This document shows positions 28,816-36,561 of a DNA stretch of 64,000 nt, piece after piece. Under the pieces are notes generated by a model. The model was not told the DNA's origin, ran no database searches, and saw nothing but the letters and a program-made list of their open reading frames with translations. The first letter of the stretch is position 1, and every line of letters begins with the position of its first letter. Source of the stretch: Halobellus inordinatus (GTDB taxonomy: Archaea; Halobacteriota; Halobacteria; Halobacteriales; Haloferacaceae); NCBI RefSeq assembly GCF_024464655.1, contig NZ_JANHAV010000002.1, positions 124,001 to 188,000 on the forward strand. The letters are read 5' to 3'. Both the position numbers and the translations under genes were made by a program.

Positions 28816-28861
28816 CGTTTGCAAGCGTTCGCACGCTGACCGAGTTGCAAACGCTACTGTA
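28808..28861. terminator. 17-bp perfect inverted repeat shared by two convergent gene ends
   Basis: TACAGTAGCGTTTGCAA (28808-28824) is the exact reverse complement of 28845-28861, with a 20-nt loop that has its own small stem (GCGT/ACGC). The repeat covers both TAG stop codons: the small plus-strand gene ends at 28815 and hisA (minus) ends at 28854. It would form one hairpin in either transcript, so a two-way terminator is plausible, though oligo-T stretches are missing. Confidence 0.65.
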
Positions 28862-29582
28862 CAGCCATCGCGTCCGCGAGAGTGAACGTCCCTTCGTAGA
28901 GCGCGGTCCCGACGACGACAGCCGCCGCGCCGGCGTCTTTCAGCGTTCGGACGTCGTCGAGCGACGCGACCCCGCCGGAGGCGACGACCGGGATGTCGAC
29001 GGCGTCGACGACGCGGCGCGTCACGCCCGCCTGGACGCCCTCGTGTTGGCCTTCGACGTCGACGTCGGTGAACAGAATCGCGCCCGCGCCGAGGTCCGCA
29101 TAGCGCGCCGCGGCGTCTGCGGGATCGAGTCCGGTGCCCTCGGTCCACCCGGAGACGACGACCTCGCCGTCTTTGGCGTCGAGGCTCACCATCACGCGTC
29201 CGGGGTACTCCGCGGAGATCTCTTCGACCAGTTCGGGCTCTTCGACGGCCGCTGTCCCGAGAATGACGCGCTCGACGCCGCGGTCGAGCAGGTCGATCGC
29301 GTCCGCCGCAGTGCGAATCCCGCCGCCGAGTTGCACCGGCACGTCGACGGCGTCGACGACGGCCTCGACCGCGTCGGCGTTCTGTCTCTCGCCCTCGAAC
29401 GCCCCGTCGAGATCGACGAGGTGCAGGGTCTCGGCGCCGGCGTCGACCCAGCGCTCGGCGGCCGCGACCGGGTCGCCGTAGCGTTTCTCGGTGCCGCGTT
29501 CGCCCTGTACGAGCTGGACGACCTCGCCGTCCTGCATATCGACCGCGGGGACGACCTCGAAAGTGGGGAATGGATCGCTCAC
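28854..29582 (-). CDS. hisA: Phosphoribosylformimino-5-aminoimidazole carboxamide ribotide isomerase
   Basis: Fourth histidine-pathway step, a TIM barrel isomerase. 242 residues starting at GTG 29582 (VSDPFPTFEVVPAVDMQDGEVV), the usual HisA opening; an earlier ATG adds Arg-rich sequence. Catalytic Asp in PAVDMQDG and the second in ILFTDVDVEGQ; phosphate-binding loops VPVQLGGGIRT and PVVASGGVAS are clear. Ends within the shared inverted repeat. Confidence 0.96.
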   Translation of the reverse strand: MSDPFPTFEVVPAVDMQDGEVVQLVQGERGTEKRYGDPVAAAERWVDAGAETLHLVDLDGAFEGERQNADAVEAVVDAVDVPVQLGGGIRTAADAIDLLDRGVERVILGTAAVEEPELVEEISAEYPGRVMVSLDAKDGEVVVSGWTEGTGLDPADAAARYADLGAGAILFTDVDVEGQHEGVQAGVTRRVVDAVDIPVVASGGVASLDDVRTLKDAGAAAVVVGTALYEGTFTLADAMAVQ

Positions 29583-29688
29583 GCGCGAGTGTCGGCGGGG
29601 GAGCGGCCTAAAGTCTCCGGAGCGAGGGGCCGCTGCGCGGTCAGATCGGATGCGGCACCGCGAAGTCACGACTCGGTCGGGGCGGCGT

Positions 29689-29919
29689 TCACTCGGTCAG
29701 CGGCAGCAGGATGCCGAACACGAACGGGGACAGCAGTGCGAGCAACACGCCGAGGAACTCGGCGTCGACGAGCAGCGTGTGCTCCCACGCGGGCACAGCC
29801 GCGCCGGTCGTAGCGATCGCAAACTCACCGAGCGCACCGACTGCGAACAGCCCGATTCCGAGGAGGAAACTCCGTTTCGTGAGGGTCGGGTAGTCCAGGT
29901 TGCCGTATCGACCTGTCAT
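29689..29919 (-). CDS. Small two-helix membrane protein (DUF7860-like)
   Basis: 76 residues starting MTGRYGNLDYPTLTK, the beginning that I recall for DUF7860 proteins of haloarchaea, followed by two hydrophobic helices (about 16-38 and 52-74). Function unknown. TATA-like AATATAC lies about 25 nt before the ATG on the minus strand. Divergent from the next small membrane-protein gene. Confidence 0.75.
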   Translation of the reverse strand: MTGRYGNLDYPTLTKRSFLLGIGLFAVGALGEFAIATTGAAVPAWEHTLLVDAEFLGVLLALLSPFVFGILLPLTE

Positions 29920-29970
29920 ATATGATGGACAATCGCAGATATTAATATACGTTCCTCTTGCGAACCAAAA

Positions 29971-29988
29971 GAGTCACACCAGTGACTC
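29971..29988. promoter_or_regulatory. 18-bp palindrome between divergent small genes
   Basis: GAGTCAC-ACCA-GTGACTC, perfect 7-bp arms, 14 bp before the ATG at 30003. Position in a divergent promoter gap makes it a candidate regulator site. It could also be part of the 5' leader. No matching regulator seen. Confidence 0.4.
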
Positions 29989-30002
29989 CTCGATAGGACG
30001 GT

Positions 30003-30263
30003 ATGACTACCGCACCCCTCGAACTCGTTCCCGAACTGCTTGAGGTCCTGTTTTTCAGTCTGGGCTCCGTCGGCCTCTCGCTCGTCGGGGCGTCTCTCGA
30101 ACGCTTCGCGCTCACGAGCGCCCAGGGCGGCGAGCTAACGCTCGGCCTGTGGGCCGCGATCATCGGCGCCGTCGCGCTGTATTTCGCGTACTACGTCGCC
30201 GTCGACAAGGCCCTGCCGACGATGACCGAGTTCAAGCGCGCTCTCGGCGGCGCTGCCGAGTGA
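30003..30263 (+). CDS. Small membrane protein
   Basis: 86 residues, two hydrophobic helices (about 14-35 and 47-66), acidic N-terminus. Ends ALPTMTEFKRALGGAAE. Resembles unassigned haloarchaeal small membrane proteins; no known family recalled with certainty and no function. Confidence 0.65.
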   Translation: MTTAPLELVPELLEVLFFSLGSVGLSLVGASLERFALTSAQGGELTLGLWAAIIGAVALYFAYYVAVDKALPTMTEFKRALGGAAE

Positions 30264-30389
30264 CGCGTTGAACCAATCGAGCCGGTGCCGGCGCGCGATT
30301 GCTCGTCCGGCTCACGGCAGGCGATCGGCGCTCTCTGACCGGCGATTCCTTCGCAACCGCTTTTACGGCGCGATGAGGAAGACGACGTA

Positions 30390-31751
30390 ATGAAACTGTT
30401 CGGTTCGAGCGGCACTCGCGGCGTCGTCGGCGACGGCCTGACGCCCGAGTTCGTCCTCCGCGTCGCGAAGGCGGCGGGGACAGTGTGGGAGACGGACCGC
30501 GCCGTCGTCGCACGCGACACCCGAACCACCGGCGAGATGCTCGCGAATGCGGCCGTGAGCGGCTTAGAGAGCGTCGGCGTCGACGTCGACCGGCTCGGGA
30601 CGACCCCGACGCCGAGCGCCGTCCGCTACGCCGGCGAGTACGAGCGTCCGGGGATCATCATCACGGCCTCGCACAACCCGCCGGAGTACAACGGCGTCAA
30701 ACTCGTCGGCGCCGACGGCGTCGAACTCAGCGTTGCCGACCTCGAACGGATCGAAGAGCACGTTCTCAGTGAGGACTTCGGGACCGCCGCCTGGGACGAG
30801 GTCGGCGCCTCACGAACGATCGACGCAGTCAACCGCGAGTACGTCGAGGAGCTCCTCGCGTCGGTCGACCGCGAGACGATCGCCGACGCCGACCTCACCG
30901 TCGCGCTCGACCCGGGCCACGGCGCGGGCGCGCTCACGAGCCCCGAGTTCTACCGCGAACTCGGCTGTGAGGTCGTCACCGTTAACGCCAACCCCGACGG
31001 GCACTTCCCCGGCCGCGAGTCCGAGCCAGTCGAACCGAACCTCGCCGACCTCAAATCGCTCGTGAAGGCGGCCGACGCGGACGTCGGCATCGCCCACGAC
31101 GGCGACGCCGATCGAGCCGTCTTCGTCGACGAGACCGGCGCGTTTGTCGCGGGCGAAGCGTCGCTCGCCGCGCTGGCCGCCGCCGAACTGGAGGCAGGCG
31201 ACACGACTGTCGCTGCCGTCAACGTCTCGCAGCGGCTCGTCGACGTCTGTGAGGAGGTCGGCGCCGCGCTCGAACTGACCCCGATCGGCTCGACGAACAT
31301 CATCACCCGGATTCGGGAACTCCGCACGATGGATGCGCACGTCCCGATCGCCGGCGAGGGCAACGGCGGGATCTTCTTCCCCGAATACCGACTCGTCCGC
31401 GACGGCGCATACGTCGGCGCGAAGTTCCTCGAACTCGTCGCCGAGCGCCCCGTGACCGAGATCATCGCCCCCTACACCGACTACGAGAACGTCCGCATCA
31501 ACCTCGAATACGACACGGACGCGGAACTCGACGCGATGCTCGGCGCGGCCCGCGAGTTCGCCGAGTCCGCGGACGCCGACCCGAACACGATCGACGGGTA
31601 CCGCCTCGATTACGGTGACGCCTGGGTGCTGGTCCGTCCCTCCGGCACCGAACCGAAAGTGCGCGTCTACGCCGAGGCGCGCTCGGAGTCACGTGCTCGT
31701 ATTCTCGCCGAGGAGGCGGCCGACGCACTCCGCGCCGCGCTTGAGGAGTGA
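30390..31751 (+). CDS. glmM: Phosphoglucosamine/phosphomannose mutase
   Basis: 453 residues, complete alpha-D-phosphohexomutase. The phosphoserine loop is TASHNPPEYNGVKL (active Ser), the metal-binding loop is DGDADRAVF, the sugar loop GEGNGGIFFPE and the phosphate-binding loop RPSGTEPKVRVY. It interconverts hexose 6- and 1-phosphates for glycan or UDP-sugar synthesis; haloarchaeal members are usually called GlmM or phosphomannomutase, and the sequence does not settle which. Stands alone. Confidence 0.93.
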   Translation: MKLFGSSGTRGVVGDGLTPEFVLRVAKAAGTVWETDRAVVARDTRTTGEMLANAAVSGLESVGVDVDRLGTTPTPSAVRYAGEYERPGIIITASHNPPEYNGVKLVGADGVELSVADLERIEEHVLSEDFGTAAWDEVGASRTIDAVNREYVEELLASVDRETIADADLTVALDPGHGAGALTSPEFYRELGCEVVTVNANPDGHFPGRESEPVEPNLADLKSLVKAADADVGIAHDGDADRAVFVDETGAFVAGEASLAALAAAELEAGDTTVAAVNVSQRLVDVCEEVGAALELTPIGSTNIITRIRELRTMDAHVPIAGEGNGGIFFPEYRLVRDGAYVGAKFLELVAERPVTEIIAPYTDYENVRINLEYDTDAELDAMLGAAREFAESADADPNTIDGYRLDYGDAWVLVRPSGTEPKVRVYAEARSESRARILAEEAADALRAALEE

Positions 31752-31790
31752 GGCTGTCGCCTGCGTCGTCCAGCGTGTTCGGGCGTTCAG

Positions 31791-31841
31791 AGTCCCCAGT
31801 TGTCCACAGCTCCCAGTCGTCCAGAGTTCTCAGTTGTCCTG
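31791..31841. repeat. Three imperfect 17-bp tandem repeats
   Basis: Units at 31791-31807, 31808-31824 and 31825-31841 share the pattern AGTYCCCAGTYGTCCAN, in the gap after glmM where genes converge. No gene inside. Could be slippage product or a binding array. Confidence 0.5.
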
Positions 31842-31859
31842 ACGTGAGGACGCCGCCGT

Positions 31860-32177
31860 TCACAGCGCGAAAAACCCGAATAGCAGACAGACCACGCCGA
31901 GCACCAGGAGGACGAAGCCGCGCTCGACGGAGACGTCGTCGCGGCGGTTCGTCGCCGACTCGGTCGTCGTCGGAGTCGAGTCGTCCGACGAGGACCGCTC
32001 GCCGGGTGGTTCGAGCCAATCTGTCGGGTGTGCGAGCCCCGTCTCGGTCCCCGCGTCGAGTCGCTCGTCGCCGTCGGCGTCGAGTCGTTCGAGCGCGCGC
32101 TTCGTCCGCAGCGACCGCGCCCCGTAGTAGAGGCTGAGTGCCCCGGCTGCGAACGCCACCGCCGAGACGGCGACCAT
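31860..32177 (-). CDS. Two-helix membrane protein with acidic linker
   Basis: 105 residues: N-terminal helix (about 1-20), a charged Asp/Glu/Ser/Thr-rich segment (about 25-80) and a C-terminal helix (about 84-105). Start overlaps the stop codon of the upstream gene (32179-32177) by one base, so the two are translationally coupled. No family recognised. Confidence 0.65.
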   Translation of the reverse strand: MVAVSAVAFAAGALSLYYGARSLRTKRALERLDADGDERLDAGTETGLAHPTDWLEPPGERSSSDDSTPTTTESATNRRDDVSVERGFVLLVLGVVCLLFGFFAL

Positions 32178-33361
32178 CAGCCCTGTTGCCTGCCGGTCTC
32201 GTTCGCGTCCTCCAGCGCCGCCGACAGGCGCTCGCGGGCGTCGCGGAGGCGTTCCAGTTCGGCTGCTGCGACGCCGGACTGAACGCGCTCGCGTTCGTCG
32301 GCGTCGAGTTCTTCGTGCGCGCGAGCGGCGAGCCTGAGATCCGCGTAGTCGTCGCGACGGGTCAGATCCCGCACCTCTCGAAGCCGTGCGACAGTCTCCT
32401 CGGAGGCGAACCGTCCGAGTAGCGAGATCGCTTCGCCGGCGAAGCGGCGGAGCGTCCCCGCCGACGGCGGCGGGAGCGAGACGGTCAACGGCTCGGCCGA
32501 GAGCCGTTCGAGGTACGTTCGGTGGACGGCGACGCTCGTCTGGAGCGTTGCGGGGTCCTCGGCGTAGTGATCCAGTTTCGACCCGGAGTAATCGGCATAC
32601 TCCAAGAGCGTCGGAATCGGTTCGTCGGCGTCGGGACTCTCCCGAACGAACTCGCGGAGGTCGCGCGGCGGCGACCGGAACGCGACGAGCGGGAACGACT
32701 CCGCCCGTTCGAGGAACTCGATCACGGCGGTCGCCGACGCCGACTCGTAGAACGACTGGAACTCGGCGCTGACGGCGTCGTTGTACGCCTCGATCGGGTC
32801 TCGGAGTTTCTCGACCGGCGCGCCGAGGTCGGCGTCGGCGAAGGCGAGCGTCTCCGCACGCGATTCGATCTCCTCGTCGAGGTCGCGGAGACAGAGCTTC
32901 GCGTCCCGGCGTGCCTCCGAGAGCGTCTCTTTCGTCTCTTCGCGCCGGTCGAGGAGGTCGACGTACTCCGCGGCGGGTTCGAGGTCCTCGCGCGCCGCGT
33001 CGAAGTGGTCCTCGCTGAGTCGCCGTCGGTCCATCCGCTCGGCGGCGGCCTCGAAGCCGTCGTGCGCCGGGACCGACTCCGGGAGGTCTTCGACGAGGCC
33101 GAGAAAGCGATCCTGGAACTCGACGTACGCCTGGAAATCCCCCGTCCCGGTGGCGGAGTCCTCGTAGTTCTCGAACAGTCGGATCGACTTCCGGTAGGCG
33201 TCCGCAGCGGCGACGACGGACTCCTCGCCCACGTCCTCGATCCGCGATTCCACCTTCTCGCGCCGCTCGCGCGCCGCCTGCAGGTCCTCGATCCGCGCGT
33301 CGACTTCGGCGAGCAGCGCATCCACGTCGGCGTCGTCAGCCGTCGATTCCGGTCCGGACAT
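32177..33361 (-). CDS. Coiled-coil haloarchaeal protein (DUF7118-like)
   Basis: 394 residues, highly acidic and helical, heptad-like stretches (about 15-50 DARIEDLQAARERREKVES; later VDLLDRREETKETLSEARR). No membrane segment or enzyme motif. Matches the DUF7118 type as I remember it. May work with the small membrane protein coded 1 base downstream, and hisI follows upstream (33368) in the same direction with a 6-bp gap. Confidence 0.75.
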   Translation of the reverse strand: MSGPESTADDADVDALLAEVDARIEDLQAARERREKVESRIEDVGEESVVAAADAYRKSIRLFENYEDSATGTGDFQAYVEFQDRFLGLVEDLPESVPAHDGFEAAAERMDRRRLSEDHFDAAREDLEPAAEYVDLLDRREETKETLSEARRDAKLCLRDLDEEIESRAETLAFADADLGAPVEKLRDPIEAYNDAVSAEFQSFYESASATAVIEFLERAESFPLVAFRSPPRDLREFVRESPDADEPIPTLLEYADYSGSKLDHYAEDPATLQTSVAVHRTYLERLSAEPLTVSLPPPSAGTLRRFAGEAISLLGRFASEETVARLREVRDLTRRDDYADLRLAARAHEELDADERERVQSGVAAAELERLRDARERLSAALEDANETGRQQG

Positions 33362-33367
33362 CGGTCC

Positions 33368-33736
33368 TTACTCGTACACCGCGTCGGGATCGAACACTTG
33401 CTCGCCGACGTTCTCGCCGTCGATCGTCCGGTAGAAACACGAGCGGTGGCCGGTGTGGCACGCACCGCCCGTCTGGTCGACGAGATACAGAAGCGTGTCG
33501 GCGTCGCAGTCGACGCGAATCTCCTGAACCTCCTGGGTGTGGCCGCTCGTCGCGCCCTTCTCCCAGAGTTCGTCGCGACTGCGGGAGTAGTAGTGTGCGC
33601 GCCCCGTCTCGCGCGTTCGTTCGAGCGCCGCCGGTGAGACGTACGCCAGCATCAACACCTCGCCGGAGTCGGCGTCCTGTGCGACGGCGGGGACGAGTCC
33701 GTCATCGCCGAAGTCCACCTCGACGTCGTCGGTCAT
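33368..33736 (-). CDS. hisI: Phosphoribosyl-AMP cyclohydrolase
   Basis: Third histidine step. 122 residues starting at ATG 33736 ([14 protein letters not shown]). Zinc- and Mg-binding residues: [28 protein letters not shown], plus the conserved VLMLAYVS opening. The monofunctional type; hisE is not visible nearby. A longer frame reaches 33871, but homology begins near 33736. Same strand and only 6 bp from the DUF7118-like gene, so it is probably the first gene of that unit. Confidence 0.95.
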   Translation of the reverse strand: MTDDVEVDFGDDGLVPAVAQDADSGEVLMLAYVSPAALERTRETGRAHYYSRSRDELWEKGATSGHTQEVQEIRVDCDADTLLYLVDQTGGACHTGHRSCFYRTIDGENVGEQVFDPDAVYE

Positions 33737-33870
33737 TACCTCGACCGAGGAGTGTCCGTCCGATAGGTCTTTTGCCCCGTTCTGGACCCGAAATCGCGCT
33801 GTCATAAAAATAGTTTGACAAAATAGTGAAACTCCAGAAAACCCAAAACTACGACCGCAGACTGATCGCA

Positions 33871-34140
33871 ATGACTGACCCTCCAGATGGAGAAATCGTC
33901 CATCGGACTCTCGAGACGGATCGAGAACAGCCGGTCGTCCAGATTGCAGAGGTCGTCGCCGAACTCGAAGGAAAGAGCCACGAACAACTGACGACGACGT
34001 ACGAGCACCTCGATCACGTTCTCGAATACATATTCACCACGCCGCCGGTCCCGGAAGCACAGGTGGAAATTACGTTCAGCTACGAGGGATACCGAATCAC
34101 CGTCGAGCAGGACGGGAGTGCGCAGTTCGTCAAAACGTGA
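33871..34140 (+). CDS. HalOD1 output-domain protein
   Basis: 89 residues from ATG 33871 ([13 protein letters not shown]). Contains the HalOD1 pattern: an N-terminal helix [20 protein letters not shown], the motif [15 protein letters not shown], then two strands around [18 protein letters not shown]. HalOD1 domains act as output modules of haloarchaeal two-component and light-sensing systems, here as a free-standing copy. It is encoded alone, between divergent hisI and convergent pibD. Confidence 0.85.
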   Translation: MTDPPDGEIVHRTLETDREQPVVQIAEVVAELEGKSHEQLTTTYEHLDHVLEYIFTTPPVPEAQVEITFSYEGYRITVEQDGSAQFVKT

Positions 34141-34152
34141 CTCGGCCGGCGC

Positions 34153-35214
34153 TCACAGCACGCCGAGCGCCCCGAGGACGCCGAACACGACGTCGCCGTA
34201 CGTGAACGCCAGCAGTGTCCCGACGAACATCGGGACGATGAACGGGATGCCCGGCGAGATCCACACGTCGTTCTGATCGGCGACGATCTCTAGGCCGCCG
34301 CGGAGTTTCTCCGGTGTCGTGCCGTAGGCCGTCCCGTCGATGCTGTCGAGGAACGCCTCCGCACCCCACTGATCGTCGGCGCTGACGTCAGTGTCGCTCG
34401 CGGCGGCCGCTCTGCCGTTCGTATCGCTCGCGAGTGCCGTTCCCTCATCCGTTCCGCCGTCAGTGTCGATATCGGCCGCTCCCGTCTCGGGAACCGGTGA
34501 GTCGCTCTCGACGCCGACTGCGCCGTCTGTCGGCTCGTACGTCGCACCGATGCTCTCGGGGTCCCGGAACCCATCGGGGTCCGCCCGGAGGTCGGCGAGG
34601 TTCGCGCCGCGCCAGCGGAGGTACATCCGCAGTGCGTCGATGTCGAGGCCGTTCCGCGAGAAGCCGTCGGGCGTCTCGAACAGGCGGCCGTGCGCCGTCG
34701 AGAGCGCCGAGACGTCGATCCGCCGGCCGAGGAAGACGACCGGAAATCGGACGTCGCCGTCGAGCAGATTCCGTCCCGCGAGCGCGAGCGGATAGACGGC
34801 CGCGAGGACGACCGTGTTCGTCAGGACAGTCATCGAGAAGACGCCGAGCGTCGTCACAGTCGAGGGCAGCGTGAACCCCGCGAAGTAGTACGTCGGAAAC
34901 GTCGGGAGGAGAATCGCGATCGTGATGAGCGCCTTCGCGTCTGCGCCCCCGAAGCCGCCGAGCAGCCAGAAGATGTAGGCGATCGGTGCGACGAGAAAGA
35001 GGCTGATCGCGACGCGCACGAAGAACAAGACGTCCGCAGACGTCGCCATCGAGACGTGTCCGAGGGCGTCCCACACGACCAAGAGGACGCCCAGCGCGAC
35101 CAGCGGGTACCAGGTCCGACTCGGCACCCGTCGCGTCTCGACGTCCCGCCACGCCGCCCACCCGAGGACCGGGAGGACGGCCAACCGAAGCAGATCCGGT
35201 ACGCTGGCGAACAT
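34153..35214 (-). CDS. pibD: Prepilin/preflagellin peptidase (type IV leader peptidase A24)
   Basis: Membrane aspartyl protease that trims type IV pilin and archaellin leaders. 353 residues. The catalytic Asp pair is visible: Asp24 in WAAWRDVETRRVP and Asp92 in GGFGGADAKAL (GxGD). About five helices occupy the first 150 residues. A long acidic insert (about residues 155-320) precedes the last helix, with LDIDALRMYLRWRGANLAD and an Asp/Ala/Thr-rich region. Many archaeal PibD proteins carry a large soluble insert, and this is a sizable one. Position does not form a pilus operon. Confidence 0.93.
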   Translation of the reverse strand: MFASVPDLLRLAVLPVLGWAAWRDVETRRVPSRTWYPLVALGVLLVVWDALGHVSMATSADVLFFVRVAISLFLVAPIAYIFWLLGGFGGADAKALITIAILLPTFPTYYFAGFTLPSTVTTLGVFSMTVLTNTVVLAAVYPLALAGRNLLDGDVRFPVVFLGRRIDVSALSTAHGRLFETPDGFSRNGLDIDALRMYLRWRGANLADLRADPDGFRDPESIGATYEPTDGAVGVESDSPVPETGAADIDTDGGTDEGTALASDTNGRAAAASDTDVSADDQWGAEAFLDSIDGTAYGTTPEKLRGGLEIVADQNDVWISPGIPFIVPMFVGTLLAFTYGDVVFGVLGALGVL

Positions 35215-35336
35215 ACAGGGGAAGTGACCCCGGGGGAGTTGTAGTTTGCGTCTGCGTCGGCTCTACCTCGCACACCGCGTCGGCGCTCACACGTGACAAC
35301 TACGACACTCGCTGGCCCGTCGTCTTCCATCCAAGC

Positions 35337-35759
35337 TTACTCGCCGGGCGACTCGACGACGCCCAGTTGTTGGAGGAAGCTGAGGTTGTCGGGCAGCACC
35401 CACCATTCAGCGACCTTTCCGTCCTCCAACCGGAGGAAAGCCATCGTCTGATGCTCGAACTCGTTGCCGGTCGGTTCGATCCCCATCAACTCCCCGTCGT
35501 GGACGCCGCGCTCTGTCAACCTGGCAGCGACGGTATCTCCCTCCGCGATCATATCCTCGACGGTCACCGTGTAGTCCGAAAACGCGTCGAGCGTCTCCGC
35601 GAAGCTCTCTTTGATCTCTTCGTGGCCACGGAAATCACGCATTGGGCTGTGTTCCACCGCGTCCGTCGCATACAGCTCCTCGACTGCGTCGAGGTTTCTC
35701 TGTTCCAGTACGTCTCGCAGGATCCGATGGGCGATTTCTTTGTTTTCCTCACTCGACAT
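35337..35759 (-). CDS. SnoaL-like / ester cyclase-type protein
   Basis: 140 residues with an NTF2-like (SnoaL) fold signature: AHRILRDVLEQRNLDAVEELYATDAVEHSP, then FRGHEEIKESFAETLDAFSDYTVTVED and EPTGNEFEHQTMAFLRLEDGKVAEWWVLPD. Members are mostly uncharacterised in archaea; some are polyketide cyclases. No substrate inferred. Confidence 0.85.
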   Translation of the reverse strand: MSSEENKEIAHRILRDVLEQRNLDAVEELYATDAVEHSPMRDFRGHEEIKESFAETLDAFSDYTVTVEDMIAEGDTVAARLTERGVHDGELMGIEPTGNEFEHQTMAFLRLEDGKVAEWWVLPDNLSFLQQLGVVESPGE

Positions 35760-36033
35760 CGGCGTCCCCTGTATGCTGGAGCCACGACTATTGTTAGCGA
35801 GTGCTGTATCGAACTATGACCGACGTAAACGAGAGAAAGGCCCGCCTATTTTCCGGTCGATCAGATCCGGGACGGCGATTGATCTGCAGCGGCGATCGAG
35901 GACGGTTCTCCCCGGCGTTGGCCGTCTGCGCTGCCGACGAGGTCGCGGGCGCAAAAAGCGCGAATGTTGGGATTTCGGTTCTCGGTGCGACCGAGAACGG
36001 GTGTTAGAGGAACCGTTCGTCGTACAGCCTTCG
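35760..36033. other. Intergenic region upstream of the SnoaL-like gene
   Basis: 274 bp. It holds the promoter region of the 35759 gene and the hairpin at 35978-35998 after the ferredoxin gene. A 62-codon open frame (plus strand, 35819-36007) has no family match and poor codon character. Confidence 0.4.
35978..35998. terminator. Possible terminator hairpin after ferredoxin gene
   Basis: GTTCTCGGT-GCG-ACCGAGAAC, perfect 9-bp arms with a 3-nt loop. It lies 36 nt after the ferredoxin stop on its coding (minus) strand, followed a further ~25 nt on by a T-run. Fits a hairpin-assisted terminator. Confidence 0.5.
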
Positions 36034-36423
36034 TTAGATGACGCGGTTCTGGAGGTAGTCGAGGTGCTTCGCGTTGTAGACGATCTTGACCTCGTCGGCT
36101 GCCGGCGAGCCGATACAGGTCAGGCGGACGTTCTTTTCGGAGACTTCCTCGTCGGAGAGGATCTGCTGCATATCCATATCGATCTCGCCCTCCTTGAGGA
36201 TGGACGCGCAGTTCGCGCAGGCACCCGCGCGGCACGAGAAGGGCCAGTCGTAGCCCTGCGCCTCGGCGGCTTCGAGGATGTATTCGCCCTGGTTGACTTC
36301 GAGAGAGCCGTAGTCTTCGTCGTCCAGACCCGCGTCAGCGGCCTTCTCGAAGAGGTCGTCGTCGTCCATGTCCCAGCCCTGGTCGTCCAGCACTTCGTAG
36401 TTGAGGTATTCTACGGTAGGCAT
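36034..36423 (-). CDS. fer: Halophilic 2Fe-2S ferredoxin
   Basis: Plant-type ferredoxin, electron carrier for pyruvate/2-oxoglutarate oxidoreductases. 129 residues, matching the length of classic halobacterial ferredoxin. Iron-sulfur ligands are Cys64, Cys69, Cys72 (CRAGACANC) and Cys103 (LTCIGSP). The N-terminal acidic insertion ([20 protein letters not shown], residues 18-37) is the halophilic add-on known from Haloarcula and Halobacterium structures. Start [10 protein letters not shown] at 36423; an in-frame extension is not credible. Confidence 0.97.
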   Translation of the reverse strand: MPTVEYLNYEVLDDQGWDMDDDDLFEKAADAGLDDEDYGSLEVNQGEYILEAAEAQGYDWPFSCRAGACANCASILKEGEIDMDMQQILSDEEVSEKNVRLTCIGSPAADEVKIVYNAKHLDYLQNRVI

Positions 36424-36561
36424 CAGCAAGCGGTTTGTATGCCACCCCATTAGACTTTGCTGTTCGATTCGTCGATTACGAGCGATTGTTCGGGACGTAT
36501 CACTGCTGTGTGCGGTGACAGTGGGGGTCACTCCGCCGGAGGCGCGGCCGACTGCGACGAC

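Noticed and set aside
35819-36007. A 62-codon plus-strand frame before the ferredoxin hairpin
   Set aside because: No conserved motif, no promoter seen, and it crosses the hairpin.
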